Below are positions 24,767 through 32,694 of a stretch of DNA of 64,000 nt, piece by piece. Origin of the DNA: Sulfuritalea sp. (GTDB taxonomy: Bacteria > Pseudomonadota > Gammaproteobacteria > Burkholderiales > Rhodocyclaceae); assembly GCA_016710465.1 (NCBI GenBank), contig JADJVS010000016.1, positions 744,001 through 808,000 of the forward strand, in the 5' to 3' direction. The notes beneath the pieces were generated by a model, which saw only the letters and a program-made list of their open reading frames with translations, made no database searches and was not told where the DNA came from. Every line of letters begins with the position of its first letter. The stretch's first letter is position 1. The translations under genes were made by a program, and so were the position numbers.

Positions 24767-27152
24767 ACAACCCATCGGCGGCTTTCCGCGCGCGCCGCAT
24801 TGCGTCACGGCGGACGAGCAGGACACCCTGCCCTCGCGCTATGGCTGGCCGGTCAAGCTGCTGTCGCTGGCGGCCTTCACGCTGGCCTTCGTCGGCTGGC
24901 TCAACGAGACCTGGCTGTTCATGTTCGAGAGCCCGATCTGGCTCAACCGCTATACCGAATACGCTATCATCCTGGCCTTCGGCATCTGGCGCATCGTCGC
25001 CGAAAAAAATGCCTACACGCGGCGCCGCCTGATCATCCTGGTCGGCGTGGTCACCGGCCTGTGGTGGCTGGTACCCTGGCTGAATCCCTTCTTCGAACTC
25101 TACATCGGCTACCTCTGGTCGCAACCGGTGTTTCCCTCCTTGCATACGCCGGGCACGCTGACTTTCTTCCTCGTGCTGGCGCTGGTCTTCTTTTTCGGCC
25201 GGCGCGTGATCTGCGGCTTCGGCTGCCCCTGCGTCGGCATCCGCGAGACGGTGGGCTTCGCCTTCCGCGAGAATTCCCCGCGCGGCGAATTGGCCTGGAA
25301 GCTGCGCCACATCAAATGGGCGTTCTTCGTCTACTACGTCGGCGTGCTGGTGGTGACGCAGTATCCGCCCAACTCCTGGACGATCTCCTTCGTCAGCGGC
25401 TTTTACCTGCTGGTCGCCGCCACCTACTTCGGCACCTTCTTCATCGCGCCGCTGGTCGGCAACCGCGCCTACTGCCGCTTCCTCTGCCCCTTCGGCGCCA
25501 CCTTCGGCCTGCTCAACCATGCCGGCTTCTACGACGTGAAGATGGACGCGATGCGCTGCATCGACTGCGGCCGCTGCGAACAGGCCTGCGACATGGGCAT
25601 CCCGGTGTGGAAGCAGGGCAAGGCCCACGGCCGCGTCACCGGCCTCGAAGACTGCATGGGCTGCGCGCGCTGCGTGGTCTCCTGCCCCACCGATGCGCTG
25701 GAAATCCGCGATGTGCGCAACCTGCTGCGCCCGGCGCTGCGCCAGGATGCGACCCATCTCTTGCGCCGCGTCGCCGCACCGGAGCTGCCGCGCATCGATG
25801 CCTGCGCCGAACGCCTGCCGCTGGCCGAGATCCAGTCCCAGGCCACACGCTGCCTCGACTGCGGCGAGCCCACCTGCCGCACGGCCTGCCCGCTGCACAA
25901 CCGGATTCCGGAATGGCTGATGCAGGCCGCCAAGGGCAGGATCGAGGCCGCCGCCGAAATCATGGCCTCTACCTCGCCGATGCCGGAACTCTGCGGCGCG
26001 CTGTGCCCGCAGGACCGCCTCTGCGAAGGCTCCTGCGCCCGCGTGCGGCAGGGCGAGGCGGCCGTCGCCATCGGCGCCATCGAGCACGCGGTGACCGAGG
26101 AAGCCCTGGCCCGTGGCTGGCGTCCGCAACTGGCACCGGCCAAACGCATCGACAAGGACGCCGCGGTAATCGGCGCCGGCCCGGCCGGACTGGCCTTCGC
26201 CGAGGCAATGAATCGCGCCGGCTGGAACGTGACGGTTTACGACCGCGATACGCAGGTCGGCGGCATGCTGTCCAGCGGCCTGCCGCCCTTCCGCTTCGAC
26301 AAGCGCGCGCTGGACCGGCGCCGCATCCTGCTGGAGCAGGCCGGCATCCGTTTCGAGCTCGGTACCGAGGTCGATGCCGAACGCTTCCTGCAATTGCGCG
26401 ACGACAACGAGGCAGTCTTCCTCGGCCTCGGCGCACGCCAGGCGCGCGAGGTTTCGCTGCCGGGGCGCGAGCTGTTCGGCGTCGATGACGCGCTGTCCTA
26501 TCTCGGCCGCATTAACCGCGGCAAGGACGGTGCCGTCGCCGGCAGCCTCGCCGGCAAGCGTGTGCTGGTGCTGGGTGGCGGCGACACGGCGATGGATTGC
26601 GCGCGCGCCGCGTTGCGCGATGGCGCAAGCAGTGTGGCGATCGCCTATCGCGGCACGGCCGAGAAACTGCGCGCCAATCCTCACGAGCGCGTTGCGGCGA
26701 CTGAGGAAGGCGTGAGTTTCCTCTTCGAGCACAATCCGCTCGCCATCGAAGGCGAAGCCTCGGTGCGTAGCGTGAACTTCAAAGTCGGCGCTGGCTCGCT
26801 TTGCGTACCTGGAACGCCGCTTCGCGGGCAGGTAACGGCGATTTCCGTGCCCTGCGATGCCGTGATCCTCGCCTTCGGCCAGCAGCCGGCAGCGCCCTAC
26901 TGGCTGGAAGCCGGCGGCGTCGCCACCGAATTCGGCGCGATCAAGGTCGATGCCCACGGCCGCACCACCCACCCGCGCATCTTCGCCGGCGGCGACGCCG
27001 TGCATGGCGCCGACCTGATCGTCACCGCCGCCGCCGCCGGCCGCCGCGCCGCGCGCACGGTGCTGGCCGAGCAACGCCTGGCCGGCTGGAAGACCTGGCG
27101 CGCCTGGCAAGCGGCGCCGCAGCCGCTGATGACAACGAGGCTGGCGACATGA
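24747..27152 (+). CDS. Fusion: CcoG/NapH-like membrane ferredoxin plus GltD-like NAD(P)H oxidoreductase
   Basis: An 801-aa fusion. Start TTG 24747 (GGAGA seven bases upstream) is chosen because the longer frame lies within the preceding gene. Residues 30-260 are about five membrane helices with CGFGCPC and YCRFLCP motifs as in NapH/CcoG. Two ferredoxin clusters follow (C271/274/277/281 and C303/306/309/313). The rest resembles the glutamate synthase small subunit/DsrL: cysteines 369-381 and 416-430, FAD site VIGAGPAG, NAD(P) site VLGGGDTAMD and a late IFAGGDAVHGADLIV. It likely passes electrons between NAD(P)H and the membrane or cytochromes. Around residues 679-699 it carries an in-frame dispersed repeat (GAGSLCVPGTPLRGQ). 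Confidence 0.8.
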   Translation: MATITLEQPIGGFPRAPHCVTADEQDTLPSRYGWPVKLLSLAAFTLAFVGWLNETWLFMFESPIWLNRYTEYAIILAFGIWRIVAEKNAYTRRRLIILVGVVTGLWWLVPWLNPFFELYIGYLWSQPVFPSLHTPGTLTFFLVLALVFFFGRRVICGFGCPCVGIRETVGFAFRENSPRGELAWKLRHIKWAFFVYYVGVLVVTQYPPNSWTISFVSGFYLLVAATYFGTFFIAPLVGNRAYCRFLCPFGATFGLLNHAGFYDVKMDAMRCIDCGRCEQACDMGIPVWKQGKAHGRVTGLEDCMGCARCVVSCPTDALEIRDVRNLLRPALRQDATHLLRRVAAPELPRIDACAERLPLAEIQSQATRCLDCGEPTCRTACPLHNRIPEWLMQAAKGRIEAAAEIMASTSPMPELCGALCPQDRLCEGSCARVRQGEAAVAIGAIEHAVTEEALARGWRPQLAPAKRIDKDAAVIGAGPAGLAFAEAMNRAGWNVTVYDRDTQVGGMLSSGLPPFRFDKRALDRRRILLEQAGIRFELGTEVDAERFLQLRDDNEAVFLGLGARQAREVSLPGRELFGVDDALSYLGRINRGKDGAVAGSLAGKRVLVLGGGDTAMDCARAALRDGASSVAIAYRGTAEKLRANPHERVAATEEGVSFLFEHNPLAIEGEASVRSVNFKVGAGSLCVPGTPLRGQVTAISVPCDAVILAFGQQPAAPYWLEAGGVATEFGAIKVDAHGRTTHPRIFAGGDAVHGADLIVTAAAAGRRAARTVLAEQRLAGWKTWRAWQAAPQPLMTTRLAT
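26781..26845 (+). repeat. In-frame expanded copy of the dispersed repeat inside the GltD-like domain
   Basis: It begins AAAGTCGGCGCTGGC and ends ACGGCGATTTC, the two ends of the short intergenic repeat, with about 39 extra bases between. Bases 26788-26841 match the copy in dnaE2 at 46 of 54 positions and in the same reading frame (GAGSLC-PGTPLRGQ-TA). TACCTG/CAGGTA arms at 26805-26834 form a stem. Confidence 0.7.
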
Positions 27153-27334
27153 GGCGTCTTGCTTTCCTGCTCGTGACGCTGGCGACGCCGGCCTGGGCCC
27201 ACGTTCACTCGGTCAATTTCGATTTCTTCTGCACCACGAACGAAACAATGCCCGGCCTGACGCTGCTGCCCTTCCTGCTGCTCGCCGGCATCGGCATTGC
27301 CCGCGCCGTCGCCCGCCACCGCCGGGATCGCTGA
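27149..27334 (+). CDS. Small exported or membrane protein, 61 aa
   Basis: MRRLAFLLVTLATPAWAHVH has a signal peptide with an AWA cleavage site; a second hydrophobic segment (LTLLPFLLLAGIGIARAVA) near the end would anchor it. It has one Cys (FFCTTNE). The ATG overlaps the previous stop (ATGA) and its TGA overlaps the next ATG (TGATG), so it is made with the complex and is probably a small membrane subunit. No family recognised. Confidence 0.65.
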   Translation: MRRLAFLLVTLATPAWAHVHSVNFDFFCTTNETMPGLTLLPFLLLAGIGIARAVARHRRDR

Positions 27335-28671
27335 TGTCCCGGCGCTGGTTGCTGATCCCGGTGCTGCTGTCGCTGGCCGGCATCGCACTGGGCATGGTCT
27401 GGGTCGACTGGAGCAAGGGCGGCGCCGGCAGCGGCCTGTATTCGCGCGAGTGGCAGCCCGACCCGGTGCAGGGCTACTGGGACCCCGACCGTTTCTACCA
27501 GCCGGTCGACAGCGTCGAAGGCGCTTTCCCCGCCGCGGAATGCATCACCTGCCACGAAGCGCTGACGCCGGGCATCGTCGCCGACTGGCGCGACAGCCGC
27601 CACAGCAAGCCGGCGAATCGCGCGCCGGTGGCCTGTCCGGATTGCCATGGCGCCGACCACCAGAAGCTGCGCATGCCGACGCCCAAGGTATGCGCCGAAT
27701 GCCACGCCGTGCAGCACGACGCCTTCCAGTCCGAAAAGCAGTACGGCTTCCCCAGCCACGTGCTGGCCATGGAGCGCGCCACCGACAGCAAGCATTTCGC
27801 CGACAAGCCCAAGGCGGAAACCACGGCCTGCGTGCAATGCCACTCGGTGGCGACCAAGTGCGATTCCTGCCACACCCGCCACCGCTTCGAGGCCGCCGAA
27901 GCGCGCCGCGCCGAGGCCTGCACCACCTGCCACAGCGGCCCGCCGCACCCGGACGACGAGACTTTTTACGGCTCGGCGCACGGCAAGCGCTACCTCGCCG
28001 ACGCCGCGACGACCGACTGGAGCAAGCCGCTGCGAAAGGGCAACTACCTGACGCCGACCTGTGCCTACTGCCACATGCGAAACGGCCAGCACGTCGTTGC
28101 CGACAAGTCGATCTGGCAATTCGGCCTGCGGCAGGTGAATCCGAACACCGCCGAGAACAAGGTCAAGCGCGAACGCTGGATCGAGGTCTGCACCGATTGT
28201 CACGACGAGGACTTTTCGCGCCGGCAACTGAACGAGTTGGACCGCGAGCGCACCCAGGCATGGCATGGCCTCAACCGTATCGAACGTCTGCTGCGCGACC
28301 TGAGGAGCGAAAGGGCCATCTACCCCGCCGCCGGCGAACGCCCGCCCTACCCGACCGACTGGATGGATGCCTGGTTCCCGAAGGAACGCATCGGCTTCTT
28401 TGAGGGCCAGGCTTCGAGCTTCTACAATGTCTCGCCCATCGAGCGCGACTATTTCGAGATGTGGTATTTCGCCAACCTCGGCGCCTACAAGGCCTCGGCC
28501 CACGGTGCACCCGCGCTGGTCAAGGAAGGCCACGAAGCCTTGGCCCATGCCGAGAAATCCATCGCCGCCGAGGCGGGGAACCTGCGCGCCAAGGCGCGAG
28601 GACCGCGGCCCGACCCGCGCCCCTTGTGGACGGAAGGCGAGTACACGGCGCACAACAGGACGCACAACTGA
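27334..28671 (+). CDS. Octaheme c-type cytochrome, hydroxylamine-oxidoreductase/tetrathionate-reductase-like
   Basis: A 445-aa protein with an N-terminal anchor or signal (LLIPVLLSLAGIALGMVWV) and eight CxxCH sites: CITCH, CPDCH, CAECH, CVQCH, CDSCH, CTTCH, CAYCH and CTDCH. Eight hemes in about 280 residues plus a helical C-terminal third (FYNVSPIERDYFEMWYFANLGAYKASAHG) is the plan of the octaheme HAO/OTR group. All eight are ordinary CxxCH. The neighbouring rhodaneses and DsrE favour a sulfur substrate, but a nitrogen substrate (hydroxylamine or nitrite) is equally possible. It acts in the periplasm, electron partner probably the triheme protein next to it. Confidence 0.82.
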   Translation: MSRRWLLIPVLLSLAGIALGMVWVDWSKGGAGSGLYSREWQPDPVQGYWDPDRFYQPVDSVEGAFPAAECITCHEALTPGIVADWRDSRHSKPANRAPVACPDCHGADHQKLRMPTPKVCAECHAVQHDAFQSEKQYGFPSHVLAMERATDSKHFADKPKAETTACVQCHSVATKCDSCHTRHRFEAAEARRAEACTTCHSGPPHPDDETFYGSAHGKRYLADAATTDWSKPLRKGNYLTPTCAYCHMRNGQHVVADKSIWQFGLRQVNPNTAENKVKRERWIEVCTDCHDEDFSRRQLNELDRERTQAWHGLNRIERLLRDLRSERAIYPAAGERPPYPTDWMDAWFPKERIGFFEGQASSFYNVSPIERDYFEMWYFANLGAYKASAHGAPALVKEGHEALAHAEKSIAAEAGNLRAKARGPRPDPRPLWTEGEYTAHNRTHN

Positions 28672-29267
28672 TGCGCGCCCTGGGCCTGCTCCTGTTGTGG
28701 ATCGTCGCCCTCCCGGCTGCCGGCAAGCCTTGCGTCGACTGCCACGCCGGCGCGGCGGAGCGCAGTTGGGCGCTGTCCAAGCACGGCGTCATCGCCGGGA
28801 TCGAAGCCGGCCGCGAGCGCCGGCGCGCGCCGGACTGCGCCACCTGTCACCTCGTCGAAGCCAAAGCGCCGACCGCGCAGCACTACTCCGCCAAACGCAC
28901 TCGGGCGCAGGCGCGCGAGGCGGCAATGGAGAGCTGCCGCGCCTGCCATTCGCCTCGCTACGCCACCGAGCAGAATGCCGCCGCGCAACGCGGGCTGGCG
29001 ATCGGCGAAATGAAACGGCGCGAAGCCGAGGCTCTGGTGGCGGTGGCGCGCACGGAAATCTCGGGCGAGGAACTGGCGCACGTCGAGAAACTATTCGCGA
29101 CGCTGCACGACGGGAACCTGCGCGACCTGCGCCTTGGGCTGGCCCACCAGTCGCCCGACTACCAGTGGTGGCTGGGGCAGGCGGCGCTCGACGGCAGCCT
29201 GCTGCGCATCAAGGGCGCGCTGGGCGAAGCGCGACGCGCGCGTGCCATCGCAGCGGCAGGAAGGTGA
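28671..29267 (+). CDS. Triheme c-type cytochrome, exported
   Basis: A 198-aa protein. Signal peptide MRALGLLLLWIVALPAAG, then CVDCH (21-25), CATCH and CRACH within the first 100 residues, followed by a helical region (LAHVEKLFATLHDG, LAHQSPDYQWWLGQAALDGSLL). The helical end resembles that of larger multiheme proteins. Its ATG shares a base with the octaheme stop codon (TGATG). Last gene of the operon; likely the periplasmic electron shuttle or second subunit. Confidence 0.78.
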   Translation: MRALGLLLLWIVALPAAGKPCVDCHAGAAERSWALSKHGVIAGIEAGRERRRAPDCATCHLVEAKAPTAQHYSAKRTRAQAREAAMESCRACHSPRYATEQNAAAQRGLAIGEMKRREAEALVAVARTEISGEELAHVEKLFATLHDGNLRDLRLGLAHQSPDYQWWLGQAALDGSLLRIKGALGEARRARAIAAAGR

Positions 29268-29281
29268 GAGTTATGTCTCCC

Positions 29282-29375
29282 GCAAGGCCGGAGACGGTAT
29301 CCCTTGCGGACGGCGCTCGCAGGACGGCAAACGCGAACCGGCGTATTTCAGGAATGTCCGCCTGCGGCAGGCCGC
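29282..29375 (+). repeat. Dispersed repeat relic after the cytochrome operon
   Basis: Contains a 22-bp stretch (29295-29316) identical to the inverted copy in dnaE2 (47817-47838). CCGCAAGG and CCTTGCGG arms form a hairpin around it. Further bases (GGAATGTCCGCC...GGCAGG) weakly resemble the rest of the dnaE2 copy. Lies between the triheme and DUF4126 stops and could act as a bidirectional 3' hairpin. Confidence 0.6.
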
Positions 29376-29977
29376 GGCAGCGAAAAGCTGCTGACCAGCG
29401 CCGCAACGCCGCGCCAGAGTCGGGGCAGCAGCCAGAGCATCAGTGCCACCAGCAGTGCCAGCAGCACCAGCATGATCCAGGGATGGGCGAACATCAGCCA
29501 CAGGCCGGTCAGCACCACGACGTCCTCGCCGGTCGAGGCGGCGATATTGCTGAAGGGCTCGGGCGAGGTGTTGATCATGGCGCGCGTGCTGGCCTTGGTG
29601 AAATGCGTGCCCGCCGCCAGCGTGCCGCCGAGTACGGCCATCGCCGTCTGCCATTCGAGGCCCTGACCGCCGAAGACCATCGCCGCCAGCGCGGCGCCGG
29701 CCGGGATGCGGATGAAGGTATGCACCGTGTCCCAGGCGCTGTCGAGCAGCGGAATCTTGTCGGCGAAGAATTCGACGAAAAGCATCAGGCCGGCGGCGCC
29801 GAAGACCAGCGGGTGCTGCAGGATGCGCAGGCCGGGCGGCAGTTCCGCGATGCCCAGGTAGCCAACCATGCCGACCACGAAAATCACGGTGTACAGGCGC
29901 AGCCCGGCGGCCCAGCCCAACCCGGCAGCGAGGGCCAGCAGTCCTGCCAAATCCAGCGGCATGTGCGTCAAGTCCAT
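29348..29977 (-). CDS. DUF4126 membrane protein
   Basis: A 209-aa protein from ATG 29977 (MDLTHMPLDLAGLLALAAGL) with about five membrane helices. The pattern GLRLYTVIFVVGMVGYLG, EFFADKIPLLDSAWDTVHTFIRIPAGA and STRAMINTSPEPFSNIAAS is the DUF4126 signature. Function unknown. The frame is open to 30046 but the family N-terminus starts near 29977. Divergent from arsS. Confidence 0.8.
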   Translation of the reverse strand: MDLTHMPLDLAGLLALAAGLGWAAGLRLYTVIFVVGMVGYLGIAELPPGLRILQHPLVFGAAGLMLFVEFFADKIPLLDSAWDTVHTFIRIPAGAALAAMVFGGQGLEWQTAMAVLGGTLAAGTHFTKASTRAMINTSPEPFSNIAASTGEDVVVLTGLWLMFAHPWIMLVLLALLVALMLWLLPRLWRGVAALVSSFSLPRPAAGGHS

Positions 29978-30147
29978 GATCCGTGCTTCGCCTTGGTGAA
30001 TTGCAGCGTCGATGTCACTATAACGGCTGGCCGGAGCAATCCTCAAGTGGCGGCGCCGCTTCGAAACGCCGTGCCGAGTTTTTTTGCCACAGGTCGTAAG
30101 GCTCGGTCGGCAATCCCGACCAAGCAGGAATTCCCCGGAGAACGCGC

Positions 30148-31146
30148 ATGCACGCCACCCTGCCCCTGTTGAGCCAGACCGATTTCCCCGCCCTCAAGCG
30201 GCGCGCGCTCGATACCCTGCAACTCAACCTTGGGTACCGCTGCAACCAGAGCTGCCTGCACTGTCACGTCAATGCGGGCCCCAAGCGCACGGAGGAGATG
30301 ACCGCCGAAACCGTCGACGTGGTGATCGCCTTCCTCGCCGCCAATCCGGGCGTGCGCAGCATCGACCTGACCGGCGGCGCGCCGGAGCTGAATTCGCAGT
30401 TCCGCCGTCTGGTGCTTGCGGCGCGCGCACGTGGACTGCGGGTGATTGACCGCTGCAACCTGACCATCCTCGAAGAACCCGGACAGGATAGCCTGGCCGA
30501 GTTCCTCTCCGCGCACCGCGTCGAAATCGTCGCCTCGCTGCCCTGCTACCTCGAGGAAAACGTCGACCGCCAACGTGGCAACGGCGTGTTCGAGGCCAGC
30601 CTGCGCGCCCTGCGGCGGTTGAATGACCTGGGCTACGGCCGCGAAGGCAGCGGCCTGTCGCTGAACCTGGTCTACAACCCGCAGGGCCCCAGCCTGCCGC
30701 CGCCGCAGGCCGCCTTGCAGGCGGACTACAAACAGCACCTGGGCGAGCGCTACGGCGTGGTCTTCAACGAACTGTTCACCCTGGCCAACATGCCGATTCA
30801 GCGCTTCGGCAGCATGCTGATCTCCAAGGGCCAGTTCAACGCCTACCTGAACACGCTACGCGAGGCGCACCGCGATGCCAACCTCGACGGCGTGATGTGC
30901 CGCAGCCTGGTCAGCATCGACTGGCAGGGTTACCTCTACGACTGCGACTTCAACCAGCAACTGGGGCTGGCCATGGGCGACGGCGCCGGCGGCCGCCTGC
31001 ACATCACCCACGCCACGGCGATGGCCATCGACGAAACGCCGATCCGGGTAGCCGAGCACTGCTACGGCTGCACCGCGGGCCAGGGGTCGAGCTGCGGTGG
31101 CGCGCTGGGCCACGACACCGCCGCGGCGCCAAGCTGCGGTACGTGA
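30148..31146 (+). CDS. arsS: Arsenosugar biosynthesis radical SAM protein ArsS
   Basis: A 332-aa protein. Radical SAM cluster CxxxCxxC at C32/C36/C39 (GYRCNQSCLHCH); DLTGGAPELN is the SAM-binding GGE-like motif. The C-terminal region has the family Cys set (VMCRSLVSIDWQGYLYDCDFNQ, HCYGCTAGQGSSCGG). ArsS joins adenosyl to dimethylarsenite in arsenosugar synthesis. GGAGA lies seven bases before the ATG. A TIGR04283-type glycosyltransferase lies 6 kb away; no arsM is in the window. Confidence 0.82.
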   Translation: MHATLPLLSQTDFPALKRRALDTLQLNLGYRCNQSCLHCHVNAGPKRTEEMTAETVDVVIAFLAANPGVRSIDLTGGAPELNSQFRRLVLAARARGLRVIDRCNLTILEEPGQDSLAEFLSAHRVEIVASLPCYLEENVDRQRGNGVFEASLRALRRLNDLGYGREGSGLSLNLVYNPQGPSLPPPQAALQADYKQHLGERYGVVFNELFTLANMPIQRFGSMLISKGQFNAYLNTLREAHRDANLDGVMCRSLVSIDWQGYLYDCDFNQQLGLAMGDGAGGRLHITHATAMAIDETPIRVAEHCYGCTAGQGSSCGGALGHDTAAAPSCGT

Positions 31147-31157
31147 GCGGGGGCAAA

Positions 31158-31838
31158 ATGAACGAAAAGCTGAACGGGATCGAGGCCTGCGTATTCGACG
31201 CCTACGGCACGCTGTTCGACTTCAACACGGCCGCGGCCGGCGCACGCGACGAGCTCGGCGCCGACTGGCAGAAGCTCTCCGATCTGTGGCGCCTTAAGCA
31301 GTTGCAGTACACCTGGCTGCGCGGCCTGGCCGGACACCATGTGGAGTTCTGGCAGGTCACCGGCGACGCGTTGGATTTCGCCCTGGCGCAACTGAAGATC
31401 GAGCGCCCCGGGCTGCGCGCGCGCCTGATGGACCTCTACCTGCGCCTGGGCGCCTATCCCGAAGTACCGGCGATGCTTGCCGAACTGAAGGCGCGGGGCA
31501 TGAAGCTGGCGATCCTCTCCAACGGCAGCCCCGCCATGCTGGCTGCCTTGGTGGGCAATGCGGGACTGGATGGCGTATTCGACGCCGTGCTCTCGGTCGA
31601 GGACGTCGGTGTCTTCAAGCCCCATCCCTCGGTGTACGGGCTGGCCGCAAAGCGTCTGCAATTGACGCCGGAGCGCATCTGCTTCCTCTCGTCCAATGGC
31701 TGGGATGCGTATTCCGCCAAGGCCTTCGGCTTTCGGGTGCTGTGGTGCAATCGCTTCGGCCAGGCGCCGGAACGGATCCCGGCGACGCCGGATGGCGAAA
31801 TCGGCGACCTGGGTGCGTTGCCGGCCTGGCTGGCCTGA
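31158..31838 (+). CDS. L-2-haloacid dehalogenase-type HAD hydrolase
   Basis: A 226-aa HAD protein. ACVFDAYGTLFDF carries the nucleophile Asp; LAILSNGSPAML gives motif 2 (Ser/Asn), VFKPHPSVYGLA the motif 3 Lys, and LSSNGWDAYSAKAFGF motif 4, the pattern of haloacid dehalogenase type II. It hydrolyses 2-haloacids or a related compound. Start ATG 31158, 11 bp after arsS, so probably cotranscribed. Confidence 0.83.
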   Translation: MNEKLNGIEACVFDAYGTLFDFNTAAAGARDELGADWQKLSDLWRLKQLQYTWLRGLAGHHVEFWQVTGDALDFALAQLKIERPGLRARLMDLYLRLGAYPEVPAMLAELKARGMKLAILSNGSPAMLAALVGNAGLDGVFDAVLSVEDVGVFKPHPSVYGLAAKRLQLTPERICFLSSNGWDAYSAKAFGFRVLWCNRFGQAPERIPATPDGEIGDLGALPAWLA

Positions 31839-31857
31839 GAAAAGCCCGCTCGCGGCC

Positions 31858-32601
31858 TCAGCGACCTGCGGCCTTTTGCGAGGCCGCCGAACCCATGATG
31901 TTCATCACCTCGCGCCCGGCCTGGGTGTCGGCACGTTTGTCGGCTTCCTGACGCAATTTCTCCTCGCGCGCCAATTGTTGCTGGTAGGTCTTCTCGCGTT
32001 CCTCGCGGAAGCGATCCTCGCGGGCCTTTGCATCCTCTCCGGCCTTGTCCTGGGCGTCGAGTTCGCGCTGCTGAACCGCCTCTGAACTTTCCACCGCCCT
32101 TCGCATCAGTTCCGAGGTCTTTGGAATGGCCTCGGCGCGACGCCTGGACTCGTCGGCGCGAGCCTGCGCCTCGAGCAGCTTCATCTCCCGGTCGGCGTTT
32201 TCCCGCATGAAATTGAGGCCCAGCCAGGCCATGCCCAGCAACAGCACGCCGAAGATGCCCAGCGTCACCGGCACCAACCACGGTGAACGGCCACCACGGG
32301 ACATCACGGGTTCGATGAACATCGGCTCCGCTTTCGGTTTGCGCAACTGCTCCAGCAACTGCCGATCGAAAGCCTCGCGCGACTCCGGGCGCCCGAGGAT
32401 TTCGATGGCGTAGCGCAGTTCGGCATCGGCCAGGACGCCGTCGGCCGAAATTCGCGTTACCGCCTCGGCGATCGCATCATCGCCGCAATCGGCGGCCAGG
32501 CCGAGCACCGAGTAGAGCGAACTTTTCCGCTGGAAAGCGAGCTGGCGGCGCAACTCGCCGCGCAGTTGTTGCAGGTCAGCGCCGGGATCGTTCGCACTCA
32601 T
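31858..32601 (-). CDS. J-domain-like membrane protein with long coiled coil
   Basis: A 247-aa protein. Residues about 25-85 resemble a J-domain helix pattern (SSLYSVLGLAADCGDDAIAEAV ... RYAIEILGRPESREAFDRQLLEQL) but lack a clear HPD. A membrane helix (VPVTLGIFGVLLLGMAWLGLNFM, about 107-130) follows, then a highly charged coiled coil (about 135-225). Function unknown. It is convergent with the HAD gene. Confidence 0.55.
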   Translation of the reverse strand: MSANDPGADLQQLRGELRRQLAFQRKSSLYSVLGLAADCGDDAIAEAVTRISADGVLADAELRYAIEILGRPESREAFDRQLLEQLRKPKAEPMFIEPVMSRGGRSPWLVPVTLGIFGVLLLGMAWLGLNFMRENADREMKLLEAQARADESRRRAEAIPKTSELMRRAVESSEAVQQRELDAQDKAGEDAKAREDRFREEREKTYQQQLAREEKLRQEADKRADTQAGREVMNIMGSAASQKAAGR

Positions 32602-32694
32602 GCCCTGCCTCCTTTTGGCTTTGCCGGGTAACGGACAATGTATCCGACCTGGATACCCCTGGCAATGCCATCTGTCATGCCCTTCGCATCCGGT

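Noticed and set aside
24729..27110. 793-aa minus-strand open frame opposite the CcoG-GltD gene
   Set aside because: Shadow frame without motifs; Fe-S and FAD motifs are on the plus strand.
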